From positions 2,728,001-2,792,000 of the forward strand of contig NZ_CP144914.1 in assembly GCF_008014775.2 (NCBI RefSeq): DNA of 64,000 nt. The letters are read 5' to 3'. The position numbers were made by a program, and so were the translations under genes. How positions within the stretch are numbered: position 1 is the first letter of the stretch; each line of letters begins with the position of its first letter. This DNA is from Alkalicoccus halolimnae. Lineage in GTDB: Bacteria; Bacillota; Bacilli; Bacillales; Salisediminibacteriaceae. This document shows positions 48,158-56,662 of this stretch, piece after piece. The notes beneath the pieces were generated by a model that was given only the letters and a program-made list of their open reading frames with translations, searched no databases and had not been told where the DNA came from.

Positions 48158-48432
48158 GGCTACCTTGAAAATAAAAAAGATAAGCGATAGACGTACGCTT
48201 TCGTTTCCATGGGGACGCTTTCCGGGCGGGAGGGCGGAATGGATCTTCGGCTCGTCCTTGATCGCCCCGGAGTCGCCCCATGTGCCCTCCAGCTCCCGGT
48301 AAAAATACGGAGCAGGCTCTGTCTTCTAATAAAGAAGATCTCTTTTAACCATCATTCATTCCACCTGTATAAAGGGGAAGTTCCTTTCCTACAGAAAGCC
48401 ATTTTCATCCTTCATGCAGCGATCCTGCATGA
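48158..48432 (+). repeat. Dispersed repeat, family A (copy A3)
   Basis: It starts GGCTACCTTGAAAATAAAA. It has the CGCTTTCGTTTCCATGGGG and CTTTCCGGGCGG core, then TCGTCCTTGATCGCCCC, and ends with the hairpin CATGCAG-CGATC-CTGCATG. It is followed at once by family-B sequence. It is a close relative of A2 (19701). Confidence 0.8.
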
Positions 48433-48680
48433 GGGTCTCTTGAAAAAACGCCTTGGCACTGGTTTTTACCTTGGTACCTTCTTGATTCAACCAGCAGGCT
48501 TTCTGTATTGGAAAATTAAAACGAAGCAGAAACCGGCGGACTCCTGTGGAAGAAGGAGATTGGAAGATCCCGCAGGGCATAAGCCCGAGGAAGCTGGAAA
48601 GCTCCTCCACGGCAGGCAAAGAAAAAGGAGCCGCAGGCACTCCAAAAAACAACACAAAGCTTTAACAAAGCCTATTCTTA
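48433..48680 (+). repeat. Dispersed repeat, family B (copy B4, rearranged)
   Basis: The first half is plus-oriented (CGCCTTGGCACTGG ... GCTTTCTGTATTGGAAAATT). The second half is inverted (CTCCACGGCAGGC ... GCCGCAGGCACTCC) and ends AAAGCTTTAACAAAGCC. The middle carries GGCGGACTCCTGTGGAAG, a piece typical of abundant Bacillaceae intergenic repeats. An open frame running through here is not a gene. Confidence 0.75.
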
Positions 48681-48726
48681 AACCACCTGCCGCCCCTGTA
48701 CTACTCCCCGCCCTGAGTCAAAGATA

Positions 48727-48776
48727 AAAAGGGACTGTCCTGTCGACTATATCGACTTATAGGACAGTCCCTTCTC
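48727..48776. terminator. Terminator downstream of ytkL
   Basis: AAAGGGACTGTCCT pairs with AGGACAGTCCCTT around a loop with GTCGA/TCGAC. It is the same class as the hairpin at 27744. Confidence 0.85.
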
Positions 48777-48835
48777 TTATTTACTATTCTTTACGTTTTT
48801 TTATATTCGAACGGTGAAATCTTCAAACGTTTCGT

Positions 48836-49519
48836 TTACAATTCGAGCTCGTCTCCTGCTTTCATTGCAATACCTTCTGCTTTTTTCAAAGAATCTGCAA
48901 AAGCCTGCGGATCCTGTTCAATAACAGGGAACGTGTTGTAGTGTACCGGAACGACTTTCTCTGCTTTCACCCATTCTGCCGCCAGGGAAGCATCTTCCGG
49001 TCCCATCGTGAAATTGTCGCCGATAGGAAGAAAAGCAAGATCAATTTTGTGCTGTTCCCCGATAAGCTTCAAATCAGAAAACAGACCGGTATCACCCGCA
49101 TGATAAATCGTTTTCCCTTCAGCTGTAAACAGAATTCCTGCCGGCATGCCGGTATAGACAATACGCTGGTTCTCTTCTTCGGTATAAGCGGAGCCGTGGA
49201 ATGCCTGAGTCAGCTTTACTGTACCGAAAGCAAATTCGTGCTTTCCGCCTATATGCATCGGATGGGCGTTTACTCCCTGAAAACCTAAATACGTAGCAAG
49301 TTCGAAAGGAGCGACAACGAGAGCATCATTACGCTTAGCCATTTCCACTGTGTCACCTACGTGGTCGTTATGGCCGTGAGTGAGCAGAATAACGTCTGCT
49401 TTAGTATCATCTGCCACCAGGTCTGTTGTTTCATTTCCTGTGATAAAGGGATCGATGAAAATATTTGTACCGTTTGTTTCAATTTTCACTACTGAATGTC
49501 CGTGATAGGATACCTTCAT
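48836..49519 (-). CDS. ytkL: Metal-dependent hydrolase, UPF0173 (metallo-beta-lactamase fold)
   Basis: 227 aa. The HxHxDH zinc motif ([11 protein letters not shown]) and the downstream ligands in YHAGDTGLF and VPVHYNT identify the beta-lactamase-like fold. The UPF0173 family has no settled substrate. The ATG at 49519 has AAGGAGG upstream. Single gene, minus strand, divergent from the peptidase gene. Confidence 0.92.
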   Translation of the reverse strand: MKVSYHGHSVVKIETNGTNIFIDPFITGNETTDLVADDTKADVILLTHGHNDHVGDTVEMAKRNDALVVAPFELATYLGFQGVNAHPMHIGGKHEFAFGTVKLTQAFHGSAYTEEENQRIVYTGMPAGILFTAEGKTIYHAGDTGLFSDLKLIGEQHKIDLAFLPIGDNFTMGPEDASLAAEWVKAEKVVPVHYNTFPVIEQDPQAFADSLKKAEGIAMKAGDELEL

Positions 49520-49649
49520 TGTGTAACTGCCTCCTTGTAAAAAATTGTCCCTCTTCCCTTACCCTCTTCCCTTCTGAAATATGCATCAGATTATTATCGG
49601 CCCTGTGATATGATTGCGGTATCCTCATGAAAGAAAGGAAGTATGATTG

Positions 49650-50747
49650 ATGCAGCGATTACATACTATTCAAACAAAAATGACGAACAGAGGCTGGGAT
49701 ATTTTAATGGTGCAGACACGTCCCAACGTATTTTATTTAAGCGGCTTTGATACAGACCCGCACGAACGCCTGCTTGCTGTCCTGCTTTTTCCGTCCGGTG
49801 CACCTCTTGTTATTTGTCCAGATATGGAAATAAATCAGATTCACGAAACGTTCCCCGAAGCGGAAATTATCGGCTATACAGATTCGGAAGACCCATGGCT
49901 GAAATTATCCGGTTTTTTGAAAACAAACTCGTATCAAGTTGAAAATATTGCAGTTGAGTCTTCCATTTCCTGGAGCCGGCTTAACAAGTGGAAGGAAGCA
50001 GCTCCCCTCGCCTCTTTCCACGAAGCAGATGAAGCGCTCCTCAACAGCAGGCTTATCAAAGAATCAGAAGAACTTTCACTTATGAAGGAAGCGGCAGCTC
50101 TTGCTGATAAAGGAGTGGAAACCGGCATCGCCCGTCTGGAAGAAGGAGTTACAGAAATGGAAGTAGTGGCTGCTGTTGAATACGAATTAAAACGGCGCGG
50201 TGTAAGGGAAATGTCTTTCAGTACGATGGTGCTTTTCGGCGAAAAGGCAGGTGATCCCCATGGCACACCCGGCTCCCGCAGGCTTAAAAAAGGTGACAAT
50301 GTTCTATTTGACCTCGGAGTTATGTGGAAAGGGTATGCTTCAGACATCACTCGCACCGTTTTTTATGATTCCGTTTCAGACGAACAGCAGGAAGTATATG
50401 AAGCCGTTCTGAAAGCTCAGCAGAAAGCGCTCTCCCTCGTAAAACCAGGTGTAAAAATCGGGCAGCTCGATACGGCTGCAAGAGAAGTCATTGAAAACGC
50501 AGGATACGGACCGTATTTTCCCCACAGAGTTGGTCATGGACTCGGAATAGAAGTACACGAATTTCCATCGATGAATAAAGAGAATACAGATTTTCTGCAG
50601 GAGGGGATGACTTTTACGATTGAACCGGGCATTTACATTCCCGGCAGATTGGGAGTTCGGATTGAAGATGATTTATGCGTAACTGCAGAAGGCTGTAAAA
50701 GCCTCACCGCGTTTCCTAAGGATTTAACGATTGTGCCTTCCGTGTAA
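49650..50747 (+). CDS. Xaa-Pro peptidase, M24B family
   Basis: 365 aa. The ATG at 49650 is 8 bp after AAAGGAAG. An N-terminal creatinase-like domain (about 1-130) precedes the pita-bread catalytic domain. Metal ligands lie in LFDLGVMWKGYASDITRTV, HRVGHGLGIEVHE, FTIEPGIY and VRIEDDL. It should cleave dipeptides or peptide N-termini before proline. Cytoplasmic, single gene. Confidence 0.92.
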   Translation: MQRLHTIQTKMTNRGWDILMVQTRPNVFYLSGFDTDPHERLLAVLLFPSGAPLVICPDMEINQIHETFPEAEIIGYTDSEDPWLKLSGFLKTNSYQVENIAVESSISWSRLNKWKEAAPLASFHEADEALLNSRLIKESEELSLMKEAAALADKGVETGIARLEEGVTEMEVVAAVEYELKRRGVREMSFSTMVLFGEKAGDPHGTPGSRRLKKGDNVLFDLGVMWKGYASDITRTVFYDSVSDEQQEVYEAVLKAQQKALSLVKPGVKIGQLDTAAREVIENAGYGPYFPHRVGHGLGIEVHEFPSMNKENTDFLQEGMTFTIEPGIYIPGRLGVRIEDDLCVTAEGCKSLTAFPKDLTIVPSV

Positions 50748-50984
50748 TATATAGGAAAAAAGAATGCTTTTATCTCCTTTTTCCCACAGGACATATCTGT
50801 GACATTCTTTTCTCAGGCAGATAAAGATGATTCCTGCAGGATTTAGAACCGTATGAGAATCCTTTCCACTTCTCCGGAAAGAACAGAAAAAACAGCAAAA
50901 AAGAACTTCTCTATACAATAAAGCCGCCAGTCTTGTTATACAGGCTCCGGCTTTATTTTTTTCTTTCTCTGTTAGCTGCGTTAA
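50748..50984. other. Intergenic stretch after the peptidase gene
   Basis: A possible terminator lies near 50928-50960 (AAGCCGCCAGTCTTGTTATACAGGCTCCGGCTTTATTTTT-like layout: AAGCCG with CGGCTTTATTTTT). Otherwise nothing is recognised. Confidence 0.5.
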
Positions 50985-51120
50985 AATCTGTTGTTGATTA
51001 GTATAAAGAACTCCGCTGCAACTGACCTGCCGTGGAAGAGTTCTTCAGCTTTCTCCGCAGCAAATGAAGAAAAAGGAAACGCAGGCCCTTCAAAAACAAT
51101 ACGATGCTTCAACAGAGCCG
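50985..51120 (-). repeat. Dispersed repeat, family B (copy B5, short)
   Basis: Left end GCGTTAAAATCTGTTGTTGAT and right end CAACAGAGCC correspond to the two inverted ends of family B. The interior is reduced to the CTGCCGTGGAAGAG and CTCCGCAGCAAATG segments. Confidence 0.7.
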
Positions 51121-51415
51121 CTCAAAAGCCTTGCACGATAATAGATGAAAAAGGTCTTCTACAGGAATGGACCTTACCATCTATACAGGCGCGGTCAATG
51201 TTGTTCAAACGGGAGTCATCTTTATTAGAGGACAGGTGCTGCTCTGTCTTTTTACCGTAAGCTGAAGGGCACATAGGCGGCTCCAGGACAATGAAGGACG
51301 AGCCCCACTCCGCCCGACGGAACGGAGGAGGGGATCAGCTGAAGCCGGCCAGCCCGGAAAGAGTCCCAGTGGAAACGAAAGCGCCATTTATCGCTTCTAT
51401 ACTTTATTTTCAAGA
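51121..51415 (-). repeat. Dispersed repeat, family A (copy A6, inverted)
   Basis: Read on the minus strand: ATCTTGAAAATAAAGTATAG, GCGCTTTCGTTTCCA, TCGGGCGGAGTGGGGCTCG, CAGCTTACGGTAAAAAGACAG, ending in ATCGTGCAAGGC. It abuts copy B5, so the A-then-B order holds here too. Confidence 0.78.
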
Positions 51416-51431
51416 TATCTCCCCGGTTAAA

Positions 51432-52193
51432 TCAGGAGCGGTGCTTGTGAAGAACGTCCAGTCCTCCGGTTACTTCTACGATGCTTCCTGTCAGCATATC
51501 GGCATTATCATCAATAAGAAAAAGAACGGTCCGTGCAATATCTTCTCCCGTCCCTGATCTGCCGACAGGAGTTTTATCATCTTTTGCTTCTCTTGCTTTT
51601 TCAATATCGTTTTCTTTCATTTCGCCGAGGATTTCTCCCGGACAGATCATATTAGCGGTAATCCCATTAGAAGCTTCTTCAATGGCTACAGACTTCGTCA
51701 AAGAGGCAAGTCCGGTTTTGGAAGCCGCAAAAGCTGCACGATAAAGCCAGCCCGGAGAATGGTCCACTCCCTGGAACCCATATGTGATAATTCTGCCGAA
51801 CTGCTGCTTTCTCATAATCGGAATAACCTGGCGCATCATGTGAAAAGCGGAATTCAGGTTCCCGTTAATCATCTGTTCCCACTCTTCTTCCTCATAATCT
51901 GCGAGCGCTTTCCTTTCAAAAATATACGGGCCTGCATTAAGAATTAGAATGTCTATCCTTCCAAATCGTTTCATCGCTTCTTCTTTTAGAAGGGACAAAT
52001 CTTCTTTATTTTGCACATCCCCTTTTACAAACTGCACCTTATTTTCATGAATTTCCCATTCTTTTTCAAGAACTTTTTTGGCTTTTTCGTCTGTACGATA
52101 ATTCACTGTAACAGAGTACCCTTCTTTTAATAGCTTTTCAGTCACTTTTTTCCCTAAACCTTTTGTACCAGCTGTTATCACTGCATGGCGCAC
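51432..52193 (-). CDS. Short-chain dehydrogenase/reductase
   Basis: About 253 aa. A GTG at 52193 is favoured: it is 8 bp after AAGGTGG, while the ATG at 52199 is too close. Rossmann motif TAGTKGLGKKV, NAG motif (LILNAGPYIF) and the catalytic YRAAFAASKTGL region, which has Tyr and Lys in order but shifted from the usual YxxxK, so activity is uncertain. It resembles YtkK, which neighbours ytkL in B. subtilis. Substrate unknown. Confidence 0.82.
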   Translation of the reverse strand: MRHAVITAGTKGLGKKVTEKLLKEGYSVTVNYRTDEKAKKVLEKEWEIHENKVQFVKGDVQNKEDLSLLKEEAMKRFGRIDILILNAGPYIFERKALADYEEEEWEQMINGNLNSAFHMMRQVIPIMRKQQFGRIITYGFQGVDHSPGWLYRAAFAASKTGLASLTKSVAIEEASNGITANMICPGEILGEMKENDIEKAREAKDDKTPVGRSGTGEDIARTVLFLIDDNADMLTGSIVEVTGGLDVLHKHRS

Positions 52194-52289
52194 GGACATT
52201 ACCACCTTCATTAAGTAAGTTACTTATTATATTGTGATATAACTGCCTTCTATTTCTCAACTGAAAAGCCTCATGGAAAAATTTATATG

Positions 52290-52314
52290 GTTTCAAAAAG
52301 AAAAATATGGGATA
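52290..52314 (+). promoter_or_regulatory. Possible sigma-B-type promoter of the stress protein gene
   Basis: GTTTCA (52290-52295), a 13-bp spacer and GGGATA (52309-52314) resemble GTTTAA-N13-GGGWAW with mismatches. No better sigma-A pair is visible upstream of the uspA-type start. Confidence 0.4.
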
Positions 52315-52383
52315 ATGGTTAGTATAAGGTTCCTGAAAATGCCTTTTGGGAACTTAATCTGCATTCACGGGGAGGAGATTGGC

Positions 52384-52836
52384 ATGACAGTTCGTTATAA
52401 CACAATTCTTGTTGCGGTAGACGGTTCCGATGAAGCAAAACGCGCTTTCAGAAAAGCAGTACTTCTATCAAAAGACCACGATGCAAAACTCTTGCTGGTT
52501 CACATTGTCGATACCCGTACGTTCGCCTCTGTAGAACACTACGACCGTACTATTTTTTCCGAAGCTGAGCAGTATGCAAAAGATATGCTGAACGATTACA
52601 AAGGCCTCGCTGAAAAAGAAGGAGTCAGTGATGTTACGCTCGTTCTTGACTACGGTTCCCCTAAAGTGAAAATTGCGAAAGATGTTGCCAAAAAGCACAA
52701 CGTTGATTTAATTGTAACCGGCGCTACCGGTTTAAACGCGGTAGAACGCTTTCTTATCGGAAGTGTATCCGAACATATTACCCGTCACGCTGCTTGTGAT
52801 GTATTAATCGTTCGTACCGATACAGAAGTAAAATAA
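52384..52836 (+). CDS. Universal stress protein (UspA family)
   Basis: 150 aa. The ATG at 52384 follows GGGGAGGAG by 6 bp; a longer frame has no such site. It has the UspA fold with the N-terminal ILVAVDGSDEAKRAF and the ATP-binding pattern GATGLNAVERFLIGSVSEHI (G-x2-G-x9-G-S). It probably binds ATP and acts in stress or energy limitation. Single gene, convergent with ackA. Confidence 0.92.
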   Translation: MTVRYNTILVAVDGSDEAKRAFRKAVLLSKDHDAKLLLVHIVDTRTFASVEHYDRTIFSEAEQYAKDMLNDYKGLAEKEGVSDVTLVLDYGSPKVKIAKDVAKKHNVDLIVTGATGLNAVERFLIGSVSEHITRHAACDVLIVRTDTEVK

Positions 52837-52843
52837 AAACAAT

Positions 52844-52883
52844 AAAAAAAGGTGCCACCCGCTCCGGGAGGCACTTTTTTTAT
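52844..52883. terminator. Bidirectional terminator, stress protein / ackA
   Basis: AAAGGTGCCACCCG pairs with CGGGAGGCACTTT, with As before and Ts after, between convergent genes. Confidence 0.88.
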
Positions 52884-54067
52884 TAACCGAGACGCATCGT
52901 GTCACGGGCAATAACGACTTCTTCATTTGTAGGAATGACAATAACTTTGACCGGGGAATGCGGATAGTTAATAAACGCTTCCTGGCCGCGGATTTTATTA
53001 AGGGTAGGATCCCAGTAAATACCCATAAATTCGAGACCTTCCAGAACCCTTGCCCGGATAGTATCGCTGTTTTCGCCAATGCCTGCGGTAAAGATGACAG
53101 CATCGAGACCGTGCATACGCGCTGCATAGGAACCAATGTACTTATGAATTCTGCTTGTAAATACATTCAGGGCAAGCCGGGCTCTTTCATTGCCTTCGTT
53201 AGCTTCCACTTCGATATCTCTCAGGTCGCTGGAAAAACCGGATAGTGCAAGCATACCGCTTTTTTTGTTTAAAACGTCCATTACTTCTTCTGCTGACAGA
53301 TCAGCTTTTTCCATAATATAAGGAATTAAGGCTGGATCGATATTACCGGAGCGTGTTCCCATCGTCACCCCTGCAAGAGGAGTGAAGCCCATCGACGTAT
53401 CAATGGATTTTCCTCCTTCAATCGCAGCAATCGAAGCGCCATTTCCGAGGTGACAGGAAAGAATCCGAAGATTTTCCATCGGACGGTTCAGCATCTCTGC
53501 AGCCCGCTCTGATACATATTTGTGGGACGTCCCATGAAATCCATACTTGCGTATGCCGTACTTTTCGTAATATTCGTAAGGCAGACTGTAGAGGTAAGAG
53601 GATTCCGGCATCGTCTGGTGAAAAGCCGTATCAAACACTGCGACAGACGGTACGTTGGGAAGAACTTTCTTGAATGCACGAATCCCTGTCAAATTAGCAG
53701 GGTTATGGAGAGGAGCGAGTTCGGAAACGTCTTCAATGCCCTGAATCACGTCGTCTGTAATTAATACAGAGTCATTAAATTTTTCTCCTCCATGAACAAC
53801 CCGGTGTCCGATTCCCTCGATTTCATCAAGTGATTCGATAATATGGTGTTTTGTTAATTTATCCAGCAAAATTTTAACCGCTTTTGCATGGTCTTCAATG
53901 TCGGTCGTTTCTTTCTTTTTTTCCCCGTCTACTTCAATCGTAAATACAGCATCACTCATTCCGATGCGCTCCACGAGCCCTTTTGTTACGATCGTTTCTT
54001 CCGGCATTTCCAGCAGCTGAAATTTCAAAGAAGAACTACCTGCATTGATCGCCATGATTTTAGACAT
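52883..54067 (-). CDS. ackA: Acetate kinase
   Basis: 394 aa. The sugar-kinase fold shows [13 protein letters not shown] at the N-terminus, the signature [11 protein letters not shown] and the phosphate-binding [10 protein letters not shown]. It interconverts acetyl phosphate and acetate, making ATP in overflow metabolism. GGAG lies 9 bp before the ATG. Single gene, with an upstream region carrying cre-like sites consistent with activation by CcpA as in B. subtilis. Confidence 0.97.
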   Translation of the reverse strand: MSKIMAINAGSSSLKFQLLEMPEETIVTKGLVERIGMSDAVFTIEVDGEKKKETTDIEDHAKAVKILLDKLTKHHIIESLDEIEGIGHRVVHGGEKFNDSVLITDDVIQGIEDVSELAPLHNPANLTGIRAFKKVLPNVPSVAVFDTAFHQTMPESSYLYSLPYEYYEKYGIRKYGFHGTSHKYVSERAAEMLNRPMENLRILSCHLGNGASIAAIEGGKSIDTSMGFTPLAGVTMGTRSGNIDPALIPYIMEKADLSAEEVMDVLNKKSGMLALSGFSSDLRDIEVEANEGNERARLALNVFTSRIHKYIGSYAARMHGLDAVIFTAGIGENSDTIRARVLEGLEFMGIYWDPTLNKIRGQEAFINYPHSPVKVIVIPTNEEVVIARDTMRLG

Positions 54068-54094
54068 GAGTTCATCGCTCCTTCATTATAAATA

Positions 54095-54185
54095 CGTTAA
54101 CGTTCTTACCATATCATATTAAACCACTCACCGGAAAAGAATGCAACCTCTGTGCCAATCATAAAAAGAAACAGAATTATAACAC
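54095..54185 (-). promoter_or_regulatory. Promoters of ackA
   Basis: A distal extended -10, TGTTATAAT (hexamer 54181-54176), and a proximal pair TTGCAT, 17 bp, TTTAAT closer to the gene. Which one is used cannot be told from sequence. Confidence 0.6.
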
Positions 54186-54239
54186 ATTTTTTTCACTCAT
54201 TCCTTCTCTAACAGGGTCCTACCCACTTTCAGCTTTAAT

Positions 54240-54253
54240 TGTAATCGTATTCA
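54240..54253 (-). promoter_or_regulatory. cre-like site upstream of ackA
   Basis: TGAATACGATTACA (minus strand) matches the cre consensus TGWNANCGNTNWCA at 13 of 14 positions. It is centred about 77 bp upstream of the distal start, a position that suits activation. Confidence 0.55.
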
Positions 54254-54259
54254 TCGTTT

Positions 54260-54283
54260 AAAAATGTAACAGTTTACATTTTT
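54260..54283. other. Perfect 24-bp palindrome between ytxK and ackA
   Basis: AAAAATGTAA-CAGT-TTACATTTTT: 10-bp arms, 4-bp centre. It lies right after the ytxK stop, so it may be an AT-rich terminator. Its middle TGTAAACTGTTACA also matches cre at 13 of 14 positions but lacks the central CG. Confidence 0.55.
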
Positions 54284-54288
54284 CGCTT

Positions 54289-55275
54289 TTATAGATGATC
54301 ATCAAACCAGCTGGAAATACGTTTCATCATATCTGCCAGTGCAGCTTCTCTTGTAAAGGAAGGGAGTTCAGCCAGGAGAGCCTGCCTAGGCGGAATGACC
54401 CCTTGTTTTTTTCTTCGCAGAATGAGAATACTTTTCCCCGATTCTTTCGATTTAAACATAGATTCCGGAAGCTGAAGGAGGGAATAAATATCTGCATCTT
54501 CCTTAAGAAGGACCTGCAGTTTATCTGCCTGCTCTGATTGGAAGAGCCCGTTTGGAATAAGGAAAATAAGAAATCCTCCTTCACGCACATGCCGGATACT
54601 CTGTTCGATCAATAGATGATGAACATAGGAATGTCCCGAATCAGCGCCTGTTTTAAATTCAGCTGCTTTTTTATCGTCCGGATAATAGCCTGCAGGGAGG
54701 TCAGTCACGACGGCGTGCACGTTATCTACAGTGCTCGTAGCCACACTGTCCTGATGAAACAGGTCTACAGTATGCTCCTGAAGATTAGCATTAACATAAG
54801 CAAGCTTCAGCAAAGTTTCGTCCGGTTCCGCTCCAACTGCATGCCCCTTTTTTGACAGCTGGTTTAGGACCGCAGTCAATAAATTACCCGCCCCTGCTGC
54901 AGGGTCGAGAAGCAATACCGGATCGTCCGTTTCTTTGGAAAGAACTATATTTGTTAAATAGCCGATAAATAATGCCACTGCATCAGGGGTCAGGGCATGA
55001 TGCGGCTGTGTTGCTTCTTTCATCCCTTTTAAAATAGCAAGCTGCATAGCACGCCGGATTTCCTCCCGCTGTACTTCGGGCGGCAGTGTATTTATAATAT
55101 TTTCCAGGTTTTCTTTCGGACCTGCCCCCATTTCATCCGGGAATTTCTGCGTAAAAAGCAGTTCTCCCATACTTCCTAACGCTTCCAGATAAAAGAGGTC
55201 CTTCTCCTTTTGAAGTATTGCTGCTCCTTCGTCGAGCACTTTATAATATTGTTCTGTATTTGTCGTCTCTGCCAT
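54289..55275 (-). CDS. ytxK: YtxK, N6-adenine methylase-like protein
   Basis: 328 aa from the ATG at 55275 (AAGAGGGATAACT upstream). A helical N-terminal domain precedes a Rossmann methylase fold with the SAM-binding LLLDPAAGAGNLLTAV. The usual NPPY catalytic motif is replaced by DLPAGYYP, which is typical of YtxK, so its activity is uncertain. Conserved between tpx and ackA in bacilli. Confidence 0.91.
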   Translation of the reverse strand: MAETTNTEQYYKVLDEGAAILQKEKDLFYLEALGSMGELLFTQKFPDEMGAGPKENLENIINTLPPEVQREEIRRAMQLAILKGMKEATQPHHALTPDAVALFIGYLTNIVLSKETDDPVLLLDPAAGAGNLLTAVLNQLSKKGHAVGAEPDETLLKLAYVNANLQEHTVDLFHQDSVATSTVDNVHAVVTDLPAGYYPDDKKAAEFKTGADSGHSYVHHLLIEQSIRHVREGGFLIFLIPNGLFQSEQADKLQVLLKEDADIYSLLQLPESMFKSKESGKSILILRRKKQGVIPPRQALLAELPSFTREAALADMMKRISSWFDDHL

Positions 55276-55491
55276 AGTTATCCCTCTTTTCTTAAACTTG
55301 CTGTTCCAACGATAAAGCATAACATGTTTTTCATAAGCGGAAAAGAAACAGCCACACTCCTTTTCTGTGATTTTTAAGACATGCTTAAAGCAGTGAAGAT
55401 ATAAGATAAACTCCCGTTTTGTCCAGCTTGAAAATTAAGTTGATAAGTGATAAAGGGGCGCTTATCTGCTTAATTTTCCAGGCAGCCAATA

Positions 55492-55531
55492 AGAAAATCC
55501 CGTCATGATAATTTTACCATGACGGGATTTC
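55492..55531 (-). terminator. Terminator of tpx
   Basis: AAATCCCGTCATG pairs with CATGACGGGATTT, followed by TC-rich sequence with Ts. Confidence 0.88.
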
Positions 55532-55558
55532 TTACAAGCAGGGCCTGCCTGGATTGTT

Positions 55559-56056
55559 TTATGCTTTTTGAAGAGCATTGATGGCTGCTTCGTAGTCCGG
55601 ATGTTCAGATACTTCCGGGACAAGTTCTTTATACGTAATTTCTCCATCTTCGTTGATTACAAAAACGGAGCGGGAAAGCAGGCGAAGTTCGTCTATGACA
55701 ACTCCAAAGTTTTTGCCGAAATCAAGATCACGATGATCTGAATAGATCTTCGCATCATCCAGTCCTGCAGCTGCACACCAGCGGCGCTGGGCAAAGGGAA
55801 GGTCTGCGCTGATCGTCCATACTTCTGCGCCTTCCACCTTGACCGCTTCTTCATTGAATTTACGTGTCTGCTGGTCGCACGTTCCTGTATCTACGGAAGG
55901 TACGACACTGATCAGTACCTTTTTGCCTTCTGCTTCTTTCAGGCTGACTTCCGAAAGATCAGGAGCCAGCACAGTAAAAGAAGGAGCTTTTTCACCGATG
56001 TTTTTTTCTTCTCCGGTAATCGTGACCGGGTTTTGTTTAAATGTAACTTCTGCCAA
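55559..56056 (-). CDS. tpx: Thiol peroxidase (atypical 2-Cys peroxiredoxin)
   Basis: 165 aa. Peroxidatic Cys60 in PSVDTGTCDQQTR and resolving Cys94 in RRWCAAAGL, the Tpx pattern. It reduces hydroperoxides with electrons from thioredoxin. AAGGAGGCG lies 10 bp before the ATG. In B. subtilis ytfJ and ytfI follow between tpx and yteJ; here only 52 bp separate tpx from yteJ. Confidence 0.96.
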   Translation of the reverse strand: MAEVTFKQNPVTITGEEKNIGEKAPSFTVLAPDLSEVSLKEAEGKKVLISVVPSVDTGTCDQQTRKFNEEAVKVEGAEVWTISADLPFAQRRWCAAAGLDDAKIYSDHRDLDFGKNFGVVIDELRLLSRSVFVINEDGEITYKELVPEVSEHPDYEAAINALQKA

Positions 56057-56108
56057 TAGTAACGCCTCCTAAATAAACTTCTGTTTCACTTTAACATATT
56101 ATGATTCT

Positions 56109-56651
56109 TTACTGGGGAACCGGAGTATCCGATTCTTTTTCGGTTGGGGTTTTAATTATTCTGCGGCCTGCCGGAACTGTCGATCTTTTTTCAAGAACGA
56201 CGATACTGTTTCCAAGAAAATCATGCAGACCGCGCTTTTCGGGATGAAAAGCCACGATCAGGTACAGCAAATTTGTAATAAACAAAAAACGGTGTAAAAA
56301 TCTTCCTACAAACTCTCTGAAAATAACGTCAAGCCAGGATAGTTCCGACTTTTCCCGTGACAGTACGCGAATTCCAAAAACCATCTTCCCAAGCGTCTGC
56401 CCGAGCAGTTTCGTCATGAGAATGAAATAACCGAACGTTATAAGGGCACTCAGAAGCCCGCTGATAGTGAAAGTAAGAATGGAAAGGTCTCCGCCGCCTG
56501 TAGCAAGAAAATAAAGGCCTAAAATCGCCGCACTGAGAGATCCCGTAACTAAAAGGTCTGTGGCATATGCCCACAGCCTCATCCAGAATCCGGCGCGCAT
56601 GTATTCTTCCGCTCCCCATGTTTCCGTATGGTCATTGTAATTTTCTCTCAT
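56109..56651 (-). CDS. yteJ: RDD-family membrane protein
   Basis: 180 aa. The third of three in-frame ATG codons (56651) is best spaced to GAGGTGA. The RDD domain has RLWAYATDLLV as its first helix with the conserved Arg and Asp, three more helices, and KRGLHDFLGNSIVV with the second Asp. RDD proteins are candidate transporters or stress proteins; function unknown. It starts 12 bp after sppA, so sppA-yteJ is one operon, as in B. subtilis. Confidence 0.9.
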   Translation of the reverse strand: MRENYNDHTETWGAEEYMRAGFWMRLWAYATDLLVTGSLSAAILGLYFLATGGGDLSILTFTISGLLSALITFGYFILMTKLLGQTLGKMVFGIRVLSREKSELSWLDVIFREFVGRFLHRFLFITNLLYLIVAFHPEKRGLHDFLGNSIVVLEKRSTVPAGRRIIKTPTEKESDTPVPQ

Positions 56652-56662
56652 CATCATTCACC

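Noticed and set aside
48209-48727. Open frame (172 codons) on the plus strand
   Set aside because: It lies inside the A3-B4 repeat composite and is not conserved as a frame in the other repeat copies.
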